A stretch of DNA of 7,167 nt from Acidobacteriota bacterium (lineage in GTDB: Bacteria; Acidobacteriota; Terriglobia; Terriglobales; Acidobacteriaceae), in NCBI GenBank assembly GCA_021811745.1, contig JAJZNH010000116.1, positions 1 to 7,167 of the forward strand, read 5' to 3'. Positions 1 through 4,867 of this stretch are shown here, piece by piece; the stretch's first letter is position 1; each line of letters opens with the position of its first letter. The position numbers and the translations under genes were made by a program. A model generated the notes under the pieces. That model was given only the letters and a program-made list of their open reading frames with translations, made no database searches and was not told the origin of the DNA.

Positions 1-106
1 CATGCGTAATTCTCTTTGCACGCAGTGAAGTGAGTGTCCGGCGTACCTGCTTTCTGTAAGGCCCATTCCCGCACGCTCCAGCAAGACGAAATTCACAACG
101 CGAGGC

Positions 107-709
107 TTATTTGCCGGGCGCCGACTCGGAAGGCGGGGGTGCCGGTTCGGAAGCCGGAGGTGGCGCGGGCTGTGCTCCGGTGGGGGCTGGCTTCGCATTC
201 GAAGGCGCTGGCGCAGGCGCGGGGCTGGGCAAAGGAGTTGCCGGGTGGCCCTTGGAGAGGGTGCGAATGTAGGCGACCAGACCATGCACCTCGGCGTCTT
301 TGGCGCGGCTTGCGTCTTCTGAAGGCATCTGTCCCTTGCCCTTGCGGATGATGTCGAAGAGTTCGCTATCCTGCATGCCCGCCAGCGTGTTTGGATTGGT
401 CCAGTCGGGCATCACCATATTCATGCTCTTGCCCACATCCGTCTGGCCATTGCCGGTATCCCCGTGGCAAAGGGCGCAGTCGCGCTGATACAAGACCTTC
501 GCTTGCGCCATTGCATTGGCGGCGGATGATGCAGGACTGGAACCAGCGGTATTTTGGGCGGAGGCTGCATTCTGCGCAGAAGTCGCATGATGCGCAGAGG
601 TCGCGGAACTGTGTGACCGTGCAACATGGTGGTGCGTGGAATTCTGAGCATATACCGGATTCAGCCCCCAGAGAACCACCGCGGAAAGAAGCAGGAACAA
701 CTTCAACAT
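107..709 (-). CDS. Secreted monohaem c-type cytochrome with low-complexity linker and Pro/Ala tail
   Basis: The predicted product is 200 residues and probably carries electrons in the periplasm. Residues 1-22 form a signal peptide (hydrophobic core LFLLLSAVVLW), with likely cleavage after VYA. Residues 23-65 are a Ser/Ala/His/Gln-rich linker containing a six-residue tandem repeat. The class I cytochrome c domain spans about 66-153: haem attachment motif CALCH (C78, C81, H82), a GNGQ stretch after it, and the likely axial methionine M128 in GKGQMPS, ending in a helix VHGLVAYIRTLSKG. Residues 155-200 are a Pro/Ala tail with two copies of PAPPP. Start: the frame extends upstream to a TTG at 724, but that codon lies at the edge of the AGGAGG ribosome binding site, so the ATG at 709 is chosen. 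The partner redox enzyme is not visible. The nearest same-strand gene, an aldo/keto reductase 306 bases upstream, gives no functional link. The family assignment is firm; the specific role is unknown. Confidence 0.93.
   Translation of the reverse strand: MLKLFLLLSAVVLWGLNPVYAQNSTHHHVARSHSSATSAHHATSAQNAASAQNTAGSSPASSAANAMAQAKVLYQRDCALCHGDTGNGQTDVGKSMNMVMPDWTNPNTLAGMQDSELFDIIRKGKGQMPSEDASRAKDAEVHGLVAYIRTLSKGHPATPLPSPAPAPAPSNAKPAPTGAQPAPPPASEPAPPPSESAPGK
551..604 (-). repeat. Three 18-base tandem repeats encoding a hexapeptide repeat
   Basis: Three imperfect copies with an 18-base period lie inside the cytochrome gene. On the plus strand their cores start at 555, 573 and 591, for example TGCGCAGAAGTCGCA and TGCGCAGAGGTCGCG. 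They encode ATSAHH, ATSAQN and AASAQN (residues 36-53) in the linker between the signal peptide and the haem domain. Because the period is a multiple of three, copy-number change would lengthen or shorten the linker without breaking the frame. Confidence 0.8.
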
Positions 710-715
710 GAACAG

Positions 716-721
716 CCTCCT
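716..721 (-). promoter_or_regulatory. Ribosome binding site of the cytochrome c gene
   Basis: A perfect AGGAGG on the minus strand ends six bases before the ATG at 709. It decides the start: the in-frame TTG at 724 immediately abuts this site and has no comparable site of its own. Confidence 0.85.
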
Positions 722-775
722 CAATGGCGGATGTCTTTGACAGGCATCCTTTGTCTACGTGAAATGCTGGCACGA

Positions 776-781
776 ATTATA
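776..781 (-). promoter_or_regulatory. Possible -10 box for the cytochrome c gene
   Basis: The minus strand reads TATAAT, a perfect sigma-70-type -10 hexamer, 66 bases before the chosen cytochrome start. No good -35 hexamer is found at 16-18 bases upstream (the sequence there reads about TAGCCC), and there is no extended -10 TG. It is therefore only a candidate that could occur by chance. Confidence 0.3.
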
Positions 782-924
782 GGACTAATTTTCCTGAAGG
801 GCTACTGGTAACCGCGCACCCCGGTCCAGCGAGCCACAACAGAAATCCAAAAATGTGACATGTTTCCCCGCGCGGGCAGACGCATCGAAAGACAGGGCGG
901 AAGTGAAAGATCCATTCCGTATAT

Positions 925-1013
925 CCGGCGCGGAGCCAGCAAGTTGCGCGCCACGCGGATAGCAGATCAGAACCCATGAATCCGGCAGCACTTCGCGCAA
1001 CCTGATGCGCCGG
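925..1013 (-). repeat. Nested inverted repeat immediately after the reductase stop
   Basis: Three inverted-repeat pairs are nested around one centre. CCGGCGC at 925-931 pairs with 1007-1013, GTTGCGCG at 943-950 pairs with 994-1001, and CGGAT at 956-960 pairs with 980-984. All three pairs are perfect, separated by unpaired stretches, with a 19-base innermost loop. On the minus-strand transcript the structure would begin two bases after the reductase TAA. It lacks a following T-run, so it is not a classical intrinsic terminator. It may be a structured 3' end, a transcript-stabilising hairpin, or chance pairing in GC-rich sequence. Confidence 0.4.
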
Positions 1014-1015
1014 CG

Positions 1016-2002
1016 TTACTCCGCCCGCACGCGAGGCGTCAGGTATTCGGGGCCTACAGGATCGGTGATGGAAGTGGCAACAATCAAGTCGATCGCAGCC
1101 ATCGCCTCGGCGTCCAGGCTCCAGCTCATCGCACCGGAGGCGGCATCGAGTTGATCGGGACGCTTGGCGCCCCATAGCGCCACGGAGACACCTTGCCGGT
1201 CCAGTACCCAGCGCACAGCCAGTTCGGGAAGCGTCCTGCCATAGCGGGTCCGCGCAAATGCCGCCAACCGCTCCGCGGCGCTGACGTACTGGCTAAAACG
1301 CGGTTGCTGGAATTTGGGGTCTGCGCGGCGAATATCCCCAGCCTCAAAGACCGTGCCGAGATGGAGACGGCCACCGAGCAGGCTGCGGCAGAGGCTGCTC
1401 CAGGTCAGCACGACAACGCTTTGGGAGGCGCACCAGGGCAGAATTTCATCATCGATCTGGCGCTCGAAGAGATTGTAGGGAAGCTGGTTCGAGGCCAGGG
1501 GAACGACCGACCGGAACTCCTCCATTTGAGCGACGTTGAAGTTGCTGACGCCCACTGCCCGCACCTTGCCTTCGCGCTGAAACTGGGCCATTACGCCCGC
1601 CGTCTCGGCGATAGGGATGCGCGGGTCAGGCCAGTGAACCTGGTAGAGGTCGATGTAATCCGTACCAAGCCGGCGCAGGCTATCTTCGAGTTCTTTACGA
1701 AGCCGGGAAGGGGTGGAGTTTGCGAACACACCCCGATCGTTCCACTCAAGCCCCGCCTTGGTAGCGATAAAGAAGGCATCGCGACGGCCATGGGCACGCA
1801 TGGCCTTGCCGATGATCTCTTCAGAGCGGCCATGGCCGTAGATGGGTGCGGTATCGATCAGGTTGATGCCGCGATCGATCGCGGAAAGGCATGTGGCAAT
1901 TGCTGTTTGATCAGGTATTTTACCCCACTCCAGGCCTCCGATGGCCCATGTGCCGAGGCCGATGCGGGAGACCTCGACGCCGGCGATGGTTGTCGCTTCC
2001 AT
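1016..2002 (-). CDS. Aldo/keto reductase family oxidoreductase
   Basis: The product is a 328-residue, cytosolic, NAD(P)H-dependent (beta/alpha)8-barrel reductase of the aldo/keto reductase superfamily. It would reduce aldehydes or ketones to alcohols; the substrate cannot be read from sequence. Family marks in order: N-terminal VSRIGLGTWAIGG; NLIDTAPIYGHGRSEE carrying catalytic D50 and Y55; IATKAGLEW with catalytic K82; DLYQVHWPDP with catalytic H123; VRAVGVSNF; QLPYNLFER; and a C-terminal cofactor-binding stretch LWGAKRPDQL. The tetrad is complete and the length is normal. Start: the frame extends to a TTG at 2089, but those 29 extra residues do not resemble the family, whereas the ATG at 2002 gives the usual N-terminus. 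The ribosome binding site there is weak. One oddity is TWSSLCRSLLGG (residues 200-211), which replaces the more usual aromatic-S/G-P/A-L-x-x-G-L-L-S/T-G loop. The gene is divergent from the efflux operon and may share its control region. Confidence 0.93.
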   Translation of the reverse strand: MEATTIAGVEVSRIGLGTWAIGGLEWGKIPDQTAIATCLSAIDRGINLIDTAPIYGHGRSEEIIGKAMRAHGRRDAFFIATKAGLEWNDRGVFANSTPSRLRKELEDSLRRLGTDYIDLYQVHWPDPRIPIAETAGVMAQFQREGKVRAVGVSNFNVAQMEEFRSVVPLASNQLPYNLFERQIDDEILPWCASQSVVVLTWSSLCRSLLGGRLHLGTVFEAGDIRRADPKFQQPRFSQYVSAAERLAAFARTRYGRTLPELAVRWVLDRQGVSVALWGAKRPDQLDAASGAMSWSLDAEAMAAIDLIVATSITDPVGPEYLTPRVRAE

Positions 2003-2117
2003 AGTCACAATCTTAAGCTGGAGATATATACCTGTGCGACTGCCATATTCTGTCGAACGTTCGCAGCTATACCGATCATTTTCAGTCAATCTCAGGTGAA
2101 ATTAAGGAGCCAATTGT
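2003..2117. promoter_or_regulatory. Divergent intergenic region with a 10-base palindrome
   Basis: This 115-base spacer lies between the reductase start and the start of the efflux operon, and it is visibly more AT-rich than the flanking genes, so it should hold promoters for both directions. A perfect palindrome, CGAACGTTCG, sits at 2054-2063. CTG and CAG flank it symmetrically if one T is skipped, making it a candidate operator. On the minus strand TCGACA (2056-2051) resembles a -35 box and overlaps the palindrome, and TATATA (2030-2025) resembles a -10 box. Their 20-base spacing is too long to be convincing. I see no good plus-strand promoter by eye. Confidence 0.45.
2104..2109 (+). promoter_or_regulatory. 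Ribosome binding site of the outer-membrane channel gene
   Basis: AAGGAG ends eight bases before the ATG at 2118, in AT-rich surroundings. It supports that ATG as the start; no other in-frame ATG precedes the signal peptide. Confidence 0.8.
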
Positions 2118-3545
2118 ATGCTCCAAATTGTGAAGACTTTGAATGCAAACGGCCGGGAGCAGAAATGGAAAGGCTTGGGACCCCTGACCGGCACAATTTT
2201 ATTCTTATTGGTGTTGGCGTCCACGTTTCCGGCGCCTGCGAGCGGCCAGGCGCCTGGAGCCGTCAGCGGGGCAGTTCCCCCGGCTGCCAATCAGCCGATC
2301 CTCGTCACTTTGCAAGAAGCGATCCGGCGCGCGGAGGCCAACGAACCCGCATACGCGGCAGCGGCGGCAGCAGGAGTAAGCGCGGAGCTGGACCGCTCCA
2401 TCGCTCGCGCTGGCTTATTGCCGGGTGTCAACTACTACAACCAGGCACTCTACACGCAGCCCAATGGATTGCTGAATCAGGCAGGACAGGGCGTGGCTCC
2501 TCAACCGGCTCCGCGTTTCATCGCCAACAACGCCGTGCGGGAGTATGCCAGCCAAGCGATTATTAACGAAACATTGGGGCTGGGTCAACTGGCCGCAGTG
2601 CACCGCGCCGACGCCGCGGCGGCGCTGGCCCAGGCGGAGATGGAGATTTCGCGGCGTGGGCTGGTGGCAGCGGTCACTGTGCTTTACTACGGATCTCTGG
2701 CGGCGGATCGCAAGTTGACGGTAGCGGAGCAAGCCCGCAAGGAAGCGGCCAACTTCACGGCTCTCACCGAAAAGCGCGAAAAACAGCGCTATGCTGCCTA
2801 TGCCGACGTGGTCAAGGCACAATTGACCGAGCAGCAGCGCGACCGCGAGGTAGAGGAAGCCGGAGTAGCGACGGAAAAAGCGCGGCTGGAACTGGGCGTT
2901 CTGCTGTTTTCCGATCCGCAAACCCCGTACAGGCTTCAGGCAGCGGTTGGCGTGGAACCGCTTGCATCCAAGGCGGAGGTGGAAGCCGCCGCAGCCAGAA
3001 ATAATCCGGAGATAAAGGGTGCTCTGGCGGCGCTGCAGGTAAGCAACGCAGACGTGGAAGCGGCACGGGCGTCCTATCTGCCCGACATGGGATTGAACGT
3101 GACTTACGGTATCGATGCACCTCAGGTTGCCGTAAACGGGCCCGATGGCGTGCGCAACCTGGGTTACTCGGCAAGCGTGTCGCTCAATATACCCGTCTGG
3201 GATTGGCTTTCGACGCAGCACAGGGTAAAACAGAGCGAGATTCGGCGTGAAGCTGCGCGCGTAGCGCTCAGCGCCACGCAGCGGCAGTTGATCGCGCAAC
3301 TCGACGAAGCATATTCGGAAGCCAAAGCAGCGCGGCACGAGCTGGCTTCGCTGGATGCGAGCGTGGCGACAGCAGCCGAGAGCCTGCGGCTTACCAAGCT
3401 GCGATATACCGGCGGTGAAGCTACAGTACTGGAAGTGGTCGACGCGGAGAACTCATACGTGACGGCCGAGAACGCGCGCGAGGACGGGCGGGTTCGTTAT
3501 GAGGCCGCGCGCGCTAATCTGGAAACCCTGACGGGAACAATGTAG
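2118..3545 (+). CDS. TolC-family outer-membrane efflux channel
   Basis: The product is a 475-residue outer-membrane factor that would form a trimeric channel-tunnel across the outer membrane and periplasm, as the exit duct of the pump encoded downstream. A signal peptide has its hydrophobic core at about residues 23-36 (TGTILFLLVLAST) and likely cleavage near ASG/QA at 43. No lipobox cysteine is present, so it is not a lipoprotein. Two internally related halves are seen, as is normal for the family. The first has LQEAIRRAEANEP (65-77) and ARAGLLPGVNYY (97-108). The second has RNNPEI (294-299), ARASYLPDMGLNVTYG (317-331) and the typical C-terminal helix region RYTGGEATVLEVVDAENSY (429-447). 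The strand signature VSLNIPVWDW lies at 354-363. Length is normal. It is the first gene of a three-gene plus-strand operon, ending 20 bases before the adaptor gene. Substrate is unknown, because specificity in such systems lies mainly in the permease. Confidence 0.93.
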   Translation: MLQIVKTLNANGREQKWKGLGPLTGTILFLLVLASTFPAPASGQAPGAVSGAVPPAANQPILVTLQEAIRRAEANEPAYAAAAAAGVSAELDRSIARAGLLPGVNYYNQALYTQPNGLLNQAGQGVAPQPAPRFIANNAVREYASQAIINETLGLGQLAAVHRADAAAALAQAEMEISRRGLVAAVTVLYYGSLAADRKLTVAEQARKEAANFTALTEKREKQRYAAYADVVKAQLTEQQRDREVEEAGVATEKARLELGVLLFSDPQTPYRLQAAVGVEPLASKAEVEAAAARNNPEIKGALAALQVSNADVEAARASYLPDMGLNVTYGIDAPQVAVNGPDGVRNLGYSASVSLNIPVWDWLSTQHRVKQSEIRREAARVALSATQRQLIAQLDEAYSEAKAARHELASLDASVATAAESLRLTKLRYTGGEATVLEVVDAENSYVTAENAREDGRVRYEAARANLETLTGTM

Positions 3546-3565
3546 ACCGAAGACAGGCAGGAATA

Positions 3566-4867
3566 ATGAGCAGGAATGCGATAACAGAAACGCTCCGCGG
3601 CAAAGCGCACTGGATTCTGGTTGGCGCAATGGCGCTCCCGTTGGCCCTTTTGCCGGGCTGCAAGCAGGAGGCCGCTCTGGAGACACAGGTGACGGTGCAG
3701 GCCCAGCATCCGGACCAGGGATCCATTGCCGAGCACGTCGTCGCCGATGCGGTTCTTTCGCCCATTGCGCAGGCGGCAATCGAACCCAAGATCAGCGCGC
3801 CGGTAAAGAAGTTCTACGTGCAGCGGGGATCGAAAGTCAGCGAAGGTCAGTTGCTGGCTGTTCTGGAAAACAAGGACCTGACAGCAGCGGCGCTGGACAA
3901 TAAAGGCGCCTACGAGGCGGCTCAGGCAGCTTACACCACCGCCACGGAGGCGAAGGTTCCTGAGGCGACGCAACAGGCCGAACTCGCGGTGAAGCAGGCC
4001 AAAGCCAATCTCGACCTGAATCAGGTTATCGTGGAGAGCCGCACTAAATTATTTGCGGAGGGAGCGATACCCGGCCGCGATCTGGATGCCGCCCGAGCGG
4101 CGCTGGTACAGGCGCAAAGCGCATACGCCGCGACGGAAAAGCATCTTCAAGCAGAGCTCAAGGTGGGCCGCGCTGCGGCGCTGAAGGCGGCACAAGGGCA
4201 GTTGGTTTCCGCGCAGGGCAAGTACGAGGCCGCCGAAGCTTTGGTGGACTATTCGGAGATTCGCAGCCCCATTAACGGGGTCGTTACCGAGCGGCCGTTG
4301 TTCGCGGGCGAAACGGCGAATCCGGGCACACCTCTGCTGACGGTCATGGACACATCCACCCTCCTGGCCAAAGTGCACATCGGGCAAAGCATGGCGCAAC
4401 AATTAAAGTTGGGAGACTCCGCATCCGTGAGCGTACCCGGCATCGAGAGAGCCGTTGACGCAAAGGTTGTTCTGATCAGCCCGGCACTGGATCCCGGCAG
4501 CACCACAGTAGAGGTATGGCTCAGAATCGATAACAAGGACGGCAAACTGCGGGTGGGAACTCCGGTAAGGGTGTCCATCACGGGCCGCACCGTTGCCCGC
4601 GCGTGGAAGGTTCCCGCATCCGCGATTCTGACTGCGCAGGACGGCAGCAAGTCGGTGATGGTGGTCGGCAGCGACGGAAAGGCCCATCGCAAACCAGTGA
4701 CCCTGGGCATCGTGGACGGCAACGAAGCACAAGTCACGAGCGGGCTTGTTCCGTCGGACCTTGTAATTACCAGTGGCAATTATGCGTTGGATGAGGGAAC
4801 GAAGGTAAAGGTGGGGGCTGCAGAGGACGCAGGCGCGGCGCCCGGCAACGCTGGAGGGGGCGCCTGA
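3566..4867 (+). CDS. RND efflux periplasmic adaptor (membrane fusion protein), lipoprotein
   Basis: The product is a 433-residue adaptor that would bridge the RND permease and the TolC-type channel in the periplasm. The N-terminus has a basic stretch, a hydrophobic segment (about 17-30) and a lipobox-like LLPGC with C32 as the likely lipidated residue. The proline at -2 is slightly unusual. Domain order matches the HlyD/AcrA family: first lipoyl half at 73-104 (ISAPVKKFYVQRGSKVSEGQ), a long Ala/Gln-rich alpha-hairpin at about 106-228, second lipoyl half at 231-265 (IRSPINGVVTERPLFAGE), beta-barrel at about 267-340, and a membrane-proximal domain (about 345-415) containing VPASAIL. It ends in a Gly/Ala-rich tail. 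I see no methionine- or histidine-rich N-terminal metal site of the CusB kind, which mildly disfavours metal export. The ATG has only a weak AGGA three bases upstream, so translation may depend partly on the preceding gene. Its TGA shares one base with the permease ATG. Confidence 0.93.
   Translation: MSRNAITETLRGKAHWILVGAMALPLALLPGCKQEAALETQVTVQAQHPDQGSIAEHVVADAVLSPIAQAAIEPKISAPVKKFYVQRGSKVSEGQLLAVLENKDLTAAALDNKGAYEAAQAAYTTATEAKVPEATQQAELAVKQAKANLDLNQVIVESRTKLFAEGAIPGRDLDAARAALVQAQSAYAATEKHLQAELKVGRAAALKAAQGQLVSAQGKYEAAEALVDYSEIRSPINGVVTERPLFAGETANPGTPLLTVMDTSTLLAKVHIGQSMAQQLKLGDSASVSVPGIERAVDAKVVLISPALDPGSTTVEVWLRIDNKDGKLRVGTPVRVSITGRTVARAWKVPASAILTAQDGSKSVMVVGSDGKAHRKPVTLGIVDGNEAQVTSGLVPSDLVITSGNYALDEGTKVKVGAAEDAGAAPGNAGGGA
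4853..4860 (+). promoter_or_regulatory. Ribosome binding site of the permease gene
   Basis: GGAGGGGG lies inside the last codons of the adaptor gene, six bases before the ATG at 4867. With the TGATG stop-start overlap it fixes the permease start and suggests translational coupling. Confidence 0.75.

Larger units (their letters stand above)
710..1015. other. 306-base gap between reductase and cytochrome genes, no convincing gene
   Basis: This stretch separates two minus-strand genes. It contains the cytochrome ribosome binding site, a possible -10 box near 776 and a nested inverted repeat at 925-1013. A minus-strand frame of 71 codons (785-1000, TTG start) runs through most of it. I do not call it a gene, because the start has no spaced ribosome binding site, the codon choice shows no clear bias, and the translation matches no family I recognise. 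Confidence 0.6.

Noticed and set aside
1..30. Possible start of another minus-strand gene at the window edge
   Set aside because: An ATG reads at 3-1 on the minus strand with AAAGAG about eight bases before it, but only one codon is inside the window, so nothing can be supported.
34..351. A plus-strand open frame of 105 codons opposite the cytochrome tail
   Set aside because: It is the antisense shadow of the Pro/Ala-rich coding region and has no start signal or recognisable content.
710..724. Upstream TTG start extending the cytochrome by five residues
   Set aside because: The TTG abuts the AGGAGG ribosome binding site, which is correctly spaced for the ATG at 709.
2051..2066. LexA (SOS) box in the divergent region
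   Set aside because: The palindrome CGAACGTTCG has GAAC and GTTC half-sites fused directly, without the spacer found in known LexA boxes.
2003..2089. Upstream TTG start extending the reductase by 29 residues
   Set aside because: The extra residues do not resemble aldo/keto reductases and would place the start inside the divergent promoter region; the ATG at 2002 gives the normal family N-terminus.
1193..2566. A plus-strand open frame of 457 codons
   Set aside because: It runs antisense through the reductase gene, crosses the divergent promoter region and continues out of frame into the channel gene. Its translation is Arg/Gly/Ala-rich without any recognisable domain, as expected for a shadow frame in GC-rich DNA.
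2415..3338. A minus-strand open frame of 307 codons
   Set aside because: It lies entirely antisense to the well-supported TolC-type gene and its translation is Arg/Cys/His-rich with no family resemblance.
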